Assembly (NCBI RefSeq): GCF_014650675.1
Contig: NZ_BMVK01000018.1
Coordinates: 123,714 to 187,713 of the forward strand
DNA length: 64,000 nt
Source: Streptomyces anulatus
GTDB lineage: Bacteria; Actinomycetota; Actinomycetes; Streptomycetales; Streptomycetaceae
Direction of reading: 5' to 3'
The translations under genes and the position numbers were made by a program. Numbering within the stretch: the stretch's first letter is position 1; every line of letters starts with the position of its first letter. The notes under the pieces were generated by a model. That model did not search any database. It saw only the letters and a list, made by a program, of their open reading frames with translations, and had not been told where the DNA came from. Below, piece by piece: positions 51,401 through 59,324 of the stretch.

Positions 51401-52375
51401 TCAGGACTCGAGGTCAACCCCCGCCCTGTTCTGGTCACGCCAGGTCCGGGGGGAGACACCATAGGCCTGCTTGAACACCCTGCTGAAGTGCGTGGCGTCT
51501 ACGAAGCCCCATCTGCGGCCTGTGGCCGCGATGGTCCGGTGCCGGCCCTCGGGGCCGGTCAGTTCCCGCTTGCACTCCGCCAGACGGTGCGTCCGTATCC
51601 AGTCCCCCAGGCTGACACCCGATCGGGCCAGCACTGCGTAGAGGTGACGTACCGAGATACCGTGCGCAGCGGCGATCCGCGCGGCCGACAGATCGTGATC
51701 GGCCAAGTGCGCCCGGACATACCCCATGATCCGCAGGCTGAGTGTCGCCTGCAGCGGGGCCCGGCCCAGGTCGGAGTTCCCGAGTTGGGAGGCTACGACG
51801 GAACGGAGCAGTTCGACGCTCGGCTCCGTGACCGCCTCGGCGTACCTGCCTCGGCGCAGCTTGTCGCTGACGGCCAGTTGGGAAAAGTAGTTGGAAGCGA
51901 GGCGCGCGAGGGGGTTGTCGGTGCCGAGGGTGACTGCCGTGATCTCGCGCAGCGACCGCTCGGGAAGCGCGAGTGCTGATCGAGGGAAACGGAGGAAGTG
52001 CTGGTCGACACCCTCGTCAAAGACAAGTGTGTAGGGGGTACTCGTGTCGTAGAGGGCGAAGTCTCCCGGTCTCAGCAGAGCCTGGCGGCCGTTCTGCACC
52101 ACCAGGCTGGTGCCCGACATCTGCAGACCGAGGAAGACGGCCGGTTCCTCGGTCTCCCGCGCCAGTCGCTGTGTCCGTTTGATGGTCAGCGCGGTCGCCC
52201 GCGCGGAGCAGACCCCGATGGGCCCGACGGTCTCCAACCCGATGCGGACCGAGAGATTCTTGGGCGGCAGGTGGTGAGCGATGTCGATCTTCACGACGGA
52301 ATCCCACACTGCTTGCCGCACCGCCTCCTCCCGGTCCCGCGACGGTAGGAACGTTGTGTCCAGGACCGGGCTCAC
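51401..52375 (-). CDS. AraC family regulator (AraC_binding_2 type)
   Basis: About 324 residues. An N-terminal cupin-like sensor (LLRPGDFALYDTSTPYTLVF is its core) is followed by a C-terminal pair of HTH motifs: LSAARIAAAHGISVRHLYAV and AATGRRWGFVDATHFSRVFK, ending SPRTWRDQN. GTG at 52375 is preferred because GGAGG sits eight bases ahead of it; GTG at 52384 lies too close to that site. No neighbour makes a clear target. The next gene on either side is small or broken. Confidence 0.87.
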   Translation of the reverse strand: MSPVLDTTFLPSRDREEAVRQAVWDSVVKIDIAHHLPPKNLSVRIGLETVGPIGVCSARATALTIKRTQRLARETEEPAVFLGLQMSGTSLVVQNGRQALLRPGDFALYDTSTPYTLVFDEGVDQHFLRFPRSALALPERSLREITAVTLGTDNPLARLASNYFSQLAVSDKLRRGRYAEAVTEPSVELLRSVVASQLGNSDLGRAPLQATLSLRIMGYVRAHLADHDLSAARIAAAHGISVRHLYAVLARSGVSLGDWIRTHRLAECKRELTGPEGRHRTIAATGRRWGFVDATHFSRVFKQAYGVSPRTWRDQNRAGVDLES

Positions 52376-52729
52376 GAGGCGCACCTCCGACGGTGGGAAC
52401 GGTGTTGACCGGACCGGTTCGGTCCAGGGGCTCTGATCTCGTCGCTACCGTGCCTTCCCCCCAAAAAACCGTCCTTCGACCAGGAGCCCAGTGGGGCATC
52501 ACCATGGCAGGACTCGGTCACCCGTGCAACGGAGTCGTCAGGAATGTGCCGTACCTGAAAACAGGGACAGGGGCAACCGCTGTGGTGCTCGCTCCGCCCC
52601 GCACGCCTGGTCAAGAACCGTGCACGAACGGCACATGTGGTGTGCCGCCGTCAGCCTAGGTTCATCCCAGGGCGGACCCGGCGTGATGATCTGCGCTCTA
52701 GAGAATCCGCATAAGGGAGGCACGCAATC
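52376..52729. other. Gap upstream of the AraC gene
   Basis: No frame with actinobacterial codon bias is visible on either strand. A run CCCCCCAAAAAACC at about 52457 breaks the usual composition. The region should carry the promoter of the AraC gene (leftwards) and of the small exported-peptide frame at 52730 (rightwards), but I cannot identify either. Confidence 0.35.
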
Positions 52730-52905
52730 GTGAGCATCAAGATCGCACTGGTCGCAGCGGGCGCCGCCCTGCCGCTGGCATCCGCAGTGGCAGCGCATCC
52801 GCACAGGCCCGGACCCAGGCAGGAAGAGGTTCGGCCGCACCCGCGATCGTCACCGGCTCCAACTTGATCGACCCGGCCCCGGTCCCGAAGACGGCGGGCC
52901 GATAA
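52730..52905 (+). pseudogene. Small exported protein gene, probably frameshifted
   Basis: GGGAGG precedes GTG 52730, which opens a convincing signal peptide (VSIKIALVAAGAALPLASAV). In that frame it ends at TGA 52865 after 45 codons, and the part after the signal is unusual (HPHRPGPRQEEVRPHP). A shift near 52797 into another frame gives smoother sequence (SAQARTQAGRGSAAPAIVTG, then SNLIDPAPVPKTAG) ending at TAA 52903. Either it is a real short peptide gene or a decayed exported protein. No family is recognised. Confidence 0.4.
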
Positions 52906-53014
52906 GCAGGCGCCCGTTCGTACGGAGGATCCGGCTGTCCGCGCCGGTGGAGTGCACGGGGCAGGCTCGGACTACGGCTGGCTGTCGACGGTCCCGGGGT
53001 GGTGAAACAGCTCA

Positions 53015-53338
53015 GTGCGCGTGACACCAATTTTCGTGCTGTGCATCTTAGTTGGGGGCCCGATGGGCATTGGTTTGCTTCTGTTGGTTTTCGCTGTGGT
53101 CTGGCTGGTGATCGGGCTGGTGCGAAGGCCCAGTCCCTCGGCACAGAAGGCTTGGGCCAGAGGCGTCACCGGTATCTCCGTGCTCTTGATACTTGGTGCG
53201 GTCCTTTACGGCGCAACGGTGGAAACGAGCTCCGGCTATGACGGGCCCTCGCCCGCTCTGCTGGCGTTGCTCGTGGTCGCGATTGCCGTGGCACCGGGCG
53301 TGATCGCAGCGCTGGTGCGCAGCGGCAAGAACAGCTAG
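53015..53338 (+). CDS. Small membrane protein of unknown function
   Basis: About 107 residues with three hydrophobic segments: near residues 5-35 (GIGLLLLVFAVVWLVIGLV), 50-65 (GISVLLILGAVLYGA) and 80-100 (LLALLVVAIAVAPGVIAALV). It has basic stretches between and a short basic C-terminus. GTG at 53015 or 53021 could start it; neither has a strong Shine-Dalgarno. GC at third positions is lower than average for the window. I do not recognise a family. Confidence 0.55.
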   Translation: MRVTPIFVLCILVGGPMGIGLLLLVFAVVWLVIGLVRRPSPSAQKAWARGVTGISVLLILGAVLYGATVETSSGYDGPSPALLALLVVAIAVAPGVIAALVRSGKNS

Positions 53339-53453
53339 GAGCCGTACTTCTGAGCGTTCCCGGACCGCCTCCGGCCCCCGGCCGGGGACCGGAGGCGGTC
53401 CGCGCTCAGATCGGCGTGGACGTCCTCGTCTGCTGCCCTTCCCGGGCCAGCGG

Positions 53454-53711
53454 GCGAGGACGTTCTATAGACATCAGGGCGACCTGGCCGAGCTGGGTCC
53501 GCTGGTGGACCTGCTGGTGGAGGTCGGTCTGGCGCCCAGCAAGTCGGGTGCGCGCCGCACGGTCAGGGAGGGCGGCGCCTACGTGAACAATGTGAAGGTC
53601 GTCGACGGCGAAGTCGCACCGCCCGCCGGGGAGTTGCTGCACGGCCGCTGGCTGGTGCTGCGCCGGGGCAAGAAGAACCCGGCGGCCGTGGAGCTCGTCC
53701 CGGCGGGCTGA
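53454..53711 (+). pseudogene. C-terminal S4-domain fragment of a tyrosyl-tRNA synthetase
   Basis: The frame reads ARTFYRHQGDLAELGPLVDL, LVEVGLAPSKSGARRTVREG, then AYVNNVKVVDGEVA and LLHGRWLVLRRGKKN. This is the RNA-binding S4 domain that ends TyrRS. The catalytic part with HIGH and KMSKS motifs is missing upstream, and no start signal precedes it. A stand-alone translation from GTG 53505 (68 residues) is possible but has no ribosome site. It is most likely the surviving end of a second TyrRS gene. Confidence 0.65.
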
Positions 53712-54099
53712 TCCTCCCCGCGTCACAGTGCCGCAGGCCCCAGTCGATTTTCCTCGGTCGAGGCCGCAGCATCCGTTACCGCAACCGGCACACAGGGCGA
53801 GGGCGGGAGCACCGCGGAGGCGGTCAGAACTCCAACGACGACCGGTTAGCCCATCTCCCGGCGAAGAGGACCAAACGCACGAACCGCATCTCGTGTCCAT
53901 CCCCGACGGGAGTGACAGCTCTTCCGGTCGCAATCTCGGCAACCGAGGTGCCTCCACCGCTGGCCTGCAAGGCAGGCAGGAACTGAAACCGACGTTTTCC
54001 GGCTGGTCCCGCACCAGGCCAAGCAGTCACGCCCCTCTTAGGCGCGCCCAGTTCGCTCAGGATGGTGACAAATGCCGGTCAAAGAAGGGTGATTGCATC
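53712..54099. other. Gap between S4 fragment and tectonin gene
   Basis: The frame of the tectonin gene stays open through this stretch, but the encoded sequence is Arg/Ser-rich without codon bias and is not taken as coding. No hairpin or promoter of note was seen. The tectonin promoter must lie here. Confidence 0.35.
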
Positions 54100-54810
54100 A
54101 TGGCGGACTGGGTGAAGGTCGCGGGAAGTCTCTCGGCCATCTCGGCGGGGTCCAGGACGACGGTGTGGGGTGTGAACGCGGCGAGCGCGATCTACCACTA
54201 CACGAACTACGACGGTAGCCCCTGGATCAACATCCCGGGAGGCTTGAGCGACATCGGCGCGGCGGCCGACGGCACCGTCTGGGGGGTCAACAGCGGCAAC
54301 CAGATCTACCGGTACACCGGAGACCAGAGCACGACGAACTGGCTGGGCATCAACGGCAGCCTGGTCCGCATCGATGCGGGCTCCCGGACGAACGTGTGGG
54401 GCGTCGACTCCGCCGGCAGCATCTACCGGTACACGAACCACGACGCCAACCCGTGGCTCAAGATCCCTGGCTCGCTCAGTGACATCGGCGCGGCGGCGGA
54501 CGGCACCGTCTGGGGGGTCAACAGCAGCAACCGGGTCTACCGGTACACCGGGGACCAGGACCCTTCTGATCCGTGGGCGGACGTCAACGGAAGCCTGAAG
54601 CGGATCGCGGTGGGCTCCCGGACCAACGTGTGGGGCGTCGACCCGGCCGGCAGCATCTACCGGTACACCAACAACGACGCCAGCGGCGGCAACCCCTGGG
54701 TCAAGATTCCCGGCACCGCCACCGACATCGCTGCCGGCGCCGACGGCACCGCCTGGCACATCAACAGCGCAGGGGACATCTTCCGCTACACCGGCGACCA
54801 GCCCAGCTGA
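54100..54810 (+). CDS. Tectonin-repeat beta-propeller protein (lectin-like)
   Basis: A 236-residue protein made almost wholly of six ~37-residue tectonin repeats. Each has a pattern like GSLxxIxAGSRTNVWGVDSAG then SIYRYTNxDxNPWxKIPG. Alternating blades read IGAAADGTVWGVNSSNRVYR. Six blades make a complete propeller, as in tachylectin/tectonin proteins that bind lipopolysaccharide or O-methylated sugars. There is no signal peptide, so it is cytoplasmic or leaves by a non-classical route. AGAAGGG lies ahead of the ATG at 54100. Strong terminator downstream. Confidence 0.83.
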   Translation: MADWVKVAGSLSAISAGSRTTVWGVNAASAIYHYTNYDGSPWINIPGGLSDIGAAADGTVWGVNSGNQIYRYTGDQSTTNWLGINGSLVRIDAGSRTNVWGVDSAGSIYRYTNHDANPWLKIPGSLSDIGAAADGTVWGVNSSNRVYRYTGDQDPSDPWADVNGSLKRIAVGSRTNVWGVDPAGSIYRYTNNDASGGNPWVKIPGTATDIAAGADGTAWHINSAGDIFRYTGDQPS

Positions 54811-54830
54811 TCCCCACCAAGTACTCCCCG

Positions 54831-54862
54831 CGGCCCCCTGACCGAGATCGGTCAGGGGGCCG
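54831..54862 (+). terminator. Hairpin terminator after the tectonin gene
   Basis: A 14-base-pair perfect stem (CGGCCCCCTGACCG with its complement) around AGAT, 20 bases past the tectonin stop. This is a clear end of transcription. Confidence 0.8.
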
Positions 54863-55010
54863 TGTACGTCGCACGAGCCACCAGACCGACACCGAGGGCT
54901 GTCCGGACCTACCTGCTTCGCGTTTGAAAGATCGAGCTCTGACAGACGGCCCTCGACAACCGGAAGCCGCCAAAGCGCTGGCACCTGACCGCAAGAATCA
55001 AAAACAGGTA

Positions 55011-55406
55011 TTAGAGATAACGGACGGTGACGGTCACCGAGCCGTCGATCGCCACCTCGTCGTTCAGACTCAGCTGGCTGGTCGGCGCGATCCGGACCTG
55101 GAAACCGGGGAACCCGCTTCCGCCGTCGGAAGCGGTCCGGTCGTTGGGCGCGGCAGCCTCGACAAGCCCGGGAAGTCGGGCGGCGAGGTCAGCGGCAATG
55201 TCGGCGGGCTCCTTTCCCAGATCTTCTGCGGCTTGGGCGAGCTGGTCCTCACCGAGAACCGTAACGATCTGCTCGGCGCTGATGGCCTCCTTGGGACCGT
55301 CGCCGATCCACGACCCCACCTGCGACTCCAAGCCGGCATCGGCCAGGCTTTCCGCCGTGATCGTCAAGAACCTTGACTGCGCGTTCGCAGCGTCTTCGTT
55401 GGTCAT
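55011..55406 (-). CDS. YidB-like (DUF937-type) protein
   Basis: A 131-residue cytoplasmic protein. SQVGSWIGDGPKEAISAEQI and LGEDQLAQAAEDLGKEPADI, then AADLAARLPGLVEAAAPN, follow the YidB family pattern. A beta-rich C-terminal tail (QLSLNDEVAIDGSVTVTVRY) is not part of that family. ATG at 55406 is preferred, with GGAGGGG 11 bases upstream; ATG at 55445 is an in-frame alternative. Function unknown. It is convergent with the tectonin gene. Confidence 0.65.
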   Translation of the reverse strand: MTNEDAANAQSRFLTITAESLADAGLESQVGSWIGDGPKEAISAEQIVTVLGEDQLAQAAEDLGKEPADIAADLAARLPGLVEAAAPNDRTASDGGSGFPGFQVRIAPTSQLSLNDEVAIDGSVTVTVRYL

Positions 55407-55525
55407 AGCGACATGATCCCCTCCGGGCACATTGAGGAGGATCACTTTCGGAAAGCTTCTCGCTACCTAGACATGCTCACCTGACCGATCGAGGTTAAAG
55501 AACAAGCTGAGGACGATCACGTGCG

Positions 55526-55894
55526 CTACCTCGCCGACGGCATCACCCCGCCGCCCGGCGATGTCGTCGCCGCCCTCCTCTCGTACGGTGCTATGGGGAT
55601 GGCGAACGCGGAGAGGAAGAAGGCCCGTTTGAGCTGCTTGTTCCCTCTCCAGGAGGGCTGTTCGCCTCGGATCGAGGAGCCCGAGTTCCGGGTGGCCGGG
55701 GCGATCCCGAACCCGGCGGCGAGCTGGGCGTAGGTGTCGCCGCACCGCAGATGGTCCAGGGCGAGGAGAGCCTGAGGGCCGGCGGTCAGACGCCGCCGCC
55801 GGGCCCCGATCTCCCCTCGTCGTGCAGCGAGTCGTCCGGCCAGGTACCGCAGGGCGCGGCTGTACAGATCGATTCCGGACGGGTAGACAAGCAC
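55526..55894 (-). pseudogene. Transposase remnant joining IS5-like and IS110-like parts
   Basis: The first half (MLVYPSGIDLYSRALRYLAG, then ALLALDHLRCGDTYAQLAAG) is the N-terminus of an IS5-type transposase. The second half (GIAPATRNSGSSIRGEQPSW, then KQLKRAFFLSAFA) resembles the C-terminal transposase_20 domain of IS110 elements. The join falls at AAGFGIAP, a string plausible in both. Neither catalytic core is complete, so it cannot be an active enzyme. The start of the IS5-like part is flanked by a hairpin at 55896-55950. Confidence 0.65.
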
Positions 55895-55895
55895 G

Positions 55896-55950
55896 CGAAG
55901 CTCCTGGTAACGGTGGATCTTGGTCGTGAACCCGTCTACCAGGAGCTTCG
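55896..55950. repeat. IS-end hairpin, with left copy of the 27-bp inverted repeat
   Basis: CGAAGCTCCTGGTA (55896-55909) and TACCAGGAGCTTCG (55937-55950) pair exactly. Within the block, 55916-55942 is a 27-base string starting GATCTTGGTCGTGAAC that recurs inverted at 57532-57558. It directly adjoins the IS5-like transposase start and is probably the terminus of that element. Confidence 0.65.
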
Positions 55951-56103
55951 TCGTTCCGTAGATCCGTCCAACATGCGGCCGGCGCCGTCAGGTTGGAAAC
56001 AGCTCACTGGCGCGGCCTCTCCCTACGCACCGACAATCCGCCGTGCTCTACCTGACCGCACTCCACCTCGCCGCAATCTTCTAATGGATCACCTTGTGAT
56101 CCA

Positions 56104-56979
56104 TTAGGGCTTCCCCTTCAGCAGCTCTGTCAGTGACGCGATGCTCTCCTCGCCCCGGCCGGACTCCACCGCTTGGTTCAGCAAGTCGTGGAAAGGCTTG
56201 TGCCACTGCACGTCCAGGTTCGCCTCCATCCCCAGCTCTGCATCATGGGCCGCGCCCACCGCGAAGATGTTCACCGTTGACAGGGGCTTGCTGTAGTCGC
56301 CGCTGTCGATTTCCTGGGCCATGGCGGGAAGCACCGAGCTGATCATCTCGAACCACTTCACCGCGAAGCGGACCATCGACGCCGCCTCCAGCCCTCGTGA
56401 CTGCAGCGCCGCCGCTCCCTGGAAGAAGCCGACGAGCGCCGGCAGCAGCGTGCCGCCCACCGCCATCTCGTAAAGCGCGGCCAGGTCCGGGTCTGCGCCC
56501 AGGTACACCGTGTCGCCGCCCAGGACGCGGAGGGTCTGCTCGTACTCCGCGAAGACTGATTCCTCGCCGCCGTAATACAGCAGGGTGTCCGCCGCGCCCA
56601 CCGCCGGCGGGACGTTCTTGATCGCCCCGCCGAGGTAGCGGGCCCCTTGCCTCTCCGCCCATGCGGCCAGGCGGCGGGCGCCTGCCGGGGAGCCGCTGTT
56701 CAAGGTGACCAGGGCGCGGCCCTTGAGCTCGTGCGCGACCGGGGCCAGCACCTCCTCCGTGGCCTCGTGCGTCGTCAGCACCGTGACGATCAGCGGGCTC
56801 GCCGCTATCGCCGTCGCCAACGAGTCCGCCCGAGTCGCGCCCGCCTCGACCAGGGGTGCCGCGCGAGAGGCGGTTCTGTTCCACACCGTTGTTGAGTGCC
56901 CGGCTTCAACGAAGGCCGTCGCGAGGGCGCTGCCCATGGCGCCGAGGCCGATGACCGTTACGGGAATATGTGTAGGCAT
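56104..56979 (-). CDS. Imine-reductase-like NAD(P)-binding dehydrogenase (6PGDH/beta-hydroxyacid family)
   Basis: A 291-residue reductase. The Rossmann motif is VTVIGLGAMGSALATAFVEA with VWNRTASRA after it, the Arg/Thr favouring NADPH. TLNSGSPAGARRLAAWAERQ and YLGGAIKNVPPAVG replace the beta-hydroxyacid dehydrogenase signature, as in imine reductases; ADPDLAALYEMAVGG starts the all-helical dimerisation domain. CCAAGGAGG precedes the ATG at 56979. It is divergent from an HxlR regulator and probably controlled by it. Confidence 0.85.
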   Translation of the reverse strand: MPTHIPVTVIGLGAMGSALATAFVEAGHSTTVWNRTASRAAPLVEAGATRADSLATAIAASPLIVTVLTTHEATEEVLAPVAHELKGRALVTLNSGSPAGARRLAAWAERQGARYLGGAIKNVPPAVGAADTLLYYGGEESVFAEYEQTLRVLGGDTVYLGADPDLAALYEMAVGGTLLPALVGFFQGAAALQSRGLEAASMVRFAVKWFEMISSVLPAMAQEIDSGDYSKPLSTVNIFAVGAAHDAELGMEANLDVQWHKPFHDLLNQAVESGRGEESIASLTELLKGKP

Positions 56980-57082
56980 CTTGCCCACCTCCTTGGGGAG
57001 TTGGTGATCACCATGCTCGGCTGGCACGATACGTTCTACAAGTACCGACATTTTTGTTAGTGGTCGCAGTCAGGGAGCTGTC

Positions 57083-57409
57083 GTGGCGAAGTACACCTGC
57101 GGGTTCGATGCCGCCATCGCCGTCATGGGCGGGAAGTGGAAGGGACTGATTCTCTTCTGGCTCGGAGAGGAAGAGTCACTGCGATTTGGGCAGTTGCGGC
57201 GGACCGTGGCGGGGATCAGCGAGCGAATGCTCACCCTGCAGTTGCGCGAACTGGAGGCGGCCGGTCTTGTGCACCGCGAGGTGCATGAGCAGGTGCCGCC
57301 CAAGGTCGAGTACTCGCTGACCGACTTCGGCCGATCCCTTGTTACCGCCCTCATGCCCCTCGGGGAATGGGGTGAGGAGCACCAGGAGCGGATCGAAGCG
57401 CTGTCGTGA
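57083..57409 (+). CDS. HxlR family regulator
   Basis: A 108-residue winged-helix regulator. The segment CGFDAAIAVMGGKWKGLILF carries the N-terminal Cys conserved in HxlR/YodB members, where it can sense thiol-reactive or quinone stress. FGQLRRTVAGISERMLTLQL is the recognition region and YSLTDFGRSLVTALMPLGEW the wing and C-terminus. GTG 57083 follows CAGGGAG. It is divergent from the imine-reductase-like gene 103 bases away. Confidence 0.87.
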   Translation: MAKYTCGFDAAIAVMGGKWKGLILFWLGEEESLRFGQLRRTVAGISERMLTLQLRELEAAGLVHREVHEQVPPKVEYSLTDFGRSLVTALMPLGEWGEEHQERIEALS

Positions 57410-57531
57410 ACCGGCTCGAACAATGCCACGGCATCGCCCAGCGCACCGAAAGACCCCCCGTGGCACTGAGCCATTTCCGACCTGACGGGTGGTTGGAGGG
57501 GCGACCCCGGCTGCGGGCGTGAAGAAGGCCT

Positions 57532-57558
57532 CTGGTAGACGGGTTCACGACCAAGATC
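57532..57558. repeat. Right copy of the 27-bp inverted repeat
   Basis: These 27 bases are the exact reverse complement of 55916-55942 (CTGGTAGACGGGTTCACGAC at its start). With the left copy it brackets the imine-reductase/HxlR pair. No transposase fragment adjoins this copy; instead it abuts the remains of the hypothetical gene at 57687. Confidence 0.75.
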
Positions 57559-57686
57559 ACCAGTTCGACCCGGCGGGTACGCCTGTGCCCGCCGGCCGAG
57601 GACGGCGGCGGCGTGGACCGCTTCGCGCTTCACGACGGCGACCGCATCCAGGGCAGGTGCTGGACCTGGCCCAGGCTTACGACCCG

Positions 57687-59324
57687 ATGACCGCCTGGAG
57701 CACCCGGGCGAACGGCCGAGGCCGCACTCCGATGCGGTTCACGAACGAGGACCTGGGCGTGCTCAAGCTGTGGGCGGCCGCCTTGATCCTGGCCCCCTCC
57801 ACGGACCGCCCGCATACCAACACCGCCCTGCGGCATGCGGTCGAGGCCGCCGAGCGAGCCGTCATCAGACCGGACACCCGACTGCGCGCCGTCTTCGCCG
57901 CGATCGAGTGGGGCACCCAGCGCTCCGTGATCGACAACGACCCGGTCGCCCCGGTGGACCTGGACACCGCCTCCCAGCTCGCGGACCCCGGCCAGCGCAG
58001 CGTGATGGCGACCCGCGCCCGCTATGCCGAGGTTGTCCAGGGCAACCTCCGCCGTGCCGCACAGGAACTCAGTGGTCGGCCCGCCGACCTGGTCCGGACG
58101 CGGATGACGCTGACCAACCTGGACCTGGACTGGGACGAGACCACCGGAGAGGACGAGACACGGGACGGAGCCGGACGCGAAGTCGCCAACCGCGCCTGGG
58201 ACGCCGCTCTGTACGAAGCCGTGGACCGGGCCATCGAAAGCTTCCCGCTGGACCGACCTGACGCGCACTCACCCCGCGCCTCCGGGGCGCCGTCCGGCGC
58301 CGCATCACCACCAGCAACGGGCGACGTCCCGGACAGGGTCGGGGGCCACACCCGGGGTGCTGACGTGCGGGACAACAAGGAGCCAACGATGAACCGACCA
58401 GCGGAACATGCCGAAGTGAGGCCCCCGGACCACGACACGGTGCAACGCGACGTCGACCACGCACTGTCCCGACGCATCGAACTCCCGCCGCGCAGCGTCA
58501 TCGACGCCGGGACCGACGCCCTCGTCCAGCACCTGAGCCGGTTCATGGACTACGACTACGGCCACGACGAACAGGAGAGCGGCGGCATCGCCGTACGCAA
58601 CCTGTACCGCGTCGCCGAACGCAACCTCGACGTATCCGTACGCCCGACCCCGCAGACCAGCCACCGCGCCCCGTACGTCTACTGGCACACCGTCGCGACC
58701 CTCACGACCGCGTTCCGCGACCTCTACCTCACCCACAACGGCAACGCAGACCAGGAACCCCCGGCAGACGGCCACCACTCAGCAACCCCGGACCGCGCTT
58801 CCGGGCGTGGACCTGGAGCGCGTCACGTTCGAGCAGGCGAAGGGCTGGCGATGCCCCCTCTGCGACGCGATCCTGACCGCCGACCGCTCGCTCGGCACGT
58901 TCACCGCCGACACCGGACTCCTCACCGACCCCACCGAACTCTGGGCCTGCGCCCGCCCATGCCGGTAGCCACCCCGCCCGGGCCGCGACGGCGAACGCAT
59001 TGGTGGCTCCTCGTTCTGCAGACGGCCCTCCTCGTCACCGGCGCGGGCGCACTGCTCCTCGGCCTCTGGATACTCGCCGCACCCCCACGTTTCCGGGCAG
59101 ATGAACTGCACCCGCCACCACAGCGGACCAGGAGCGCCCTGCCGACCGTCGGCGAGCGCCAGCCCGCAGGACTCCGCAGCCCCAGGGCGCTCTTGTGGCT
59201 GCGGGACCGTCTAGGGTCTGTCCGGCGGATCATGCAGTCGGACCGAGGGCGGCTGCGTATGCTGCGGAAATTCGGTGGACCGGTCTGGACGGACCGTGCG
59301 ACGGTCCTGGCATGTCGAGCGTGA
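57687..59324 (+). CDS. Composite open frame of hypothetical proteins
   Basis: One open frame of 545 residues that looks like several proteins run together. Part 1 (57687 to ~58260) reads TPMRFTNEDLGVLKLWAAAL and ends SFPLDRP. Part 2 begins at ATG 58389 with AAGGAGCC ahead of it (MNRPAEHAEVRPPDHDTVQR) and keeps good codon use to ~58780. Between ~58790 and 58960 this frame is Arg-rich and another frame is better. Part 3, from ATG 58959, is a short protein with one membrane segment (WWLLVLQTALLVTGAGALLL). Families are not recognised. Stops that normally separate such genes seem to be lost. Confidence 0.4.
   Translation: MTAWSTRANGRGRTPMRFTNEDLGVLKLWAAALILAPSTDRPHTNTALRHAVEAAERAVIRPDTRLRAVFAAIEWGTQRSVIDNDPVAPVDLDTASQLADPGQRSVMATRARYAEVVQGNLRRAAQELSGRPADLVRTRMTLTNLDLDWDETTGEDETRDGAGREVANRAWDAALYEAVDRAIESFPLDRPDAHSPRASGAPSGAASPPATGDVPDRVGGHTRGADVRDNKEPTMNRPAEHAEVRPPDHDTVQRDVDHALSRRIELPPRSVIDAGTDALVQHLSRFMDYDYGHDEQESGGIAVRNLYRVAERNLDVSVRPTPQTSHRAPYVYWHTVATLTTAFRDLYLTHNGNADQEPPADGHHSATPDRASGRGPGARHVRAGEGLAMPPLRRDPDRRPLARHVHRRHRTPHRPHRTLGLRPPMPVATPPGPRRRTHWWLLVLQTALLVTGAGALLLGLWILAAPPRFRADELHPPPQRTRSALPTVGERQPAGLRSPRALLWLRDRLGSVRRIMQSDRGRLRMLRKFGGPVWTDRATVLACRA
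58807..58968 (+). CDS. Small cysteine-rich (zinc-ribbon-like) protein
   Basis: From GTG 58807 the frame gives 53 residues with excellent third-position GC: VDLERVTFEQAKGWRCPLCD, then AILTADRSLGTFTADTG and ELWACARPCR. CPLC and CARPC make a possible four-cysteine zinc site. The frame stays open upstream (TTQQPRTALPG) without a start, so the N-terminus may be longer. It lies inside the composite open frame at 57687, in a different reading frame, and overlaps its third part by ten bases. Confidence 0.45.
   Translation: MDLERVTFEQAKGWRCPLCDAILTADRSLGTFTADTGLLTDPTELWACARPCR

Noticed and set aside
53728..54099. Longer N-terminus for the tectonin protein
   Set aside because: The frame is open to 53728, but the extra 124 residues lack codon bias and repeats. 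A ribosome site exists just ahead of ATG 54100.
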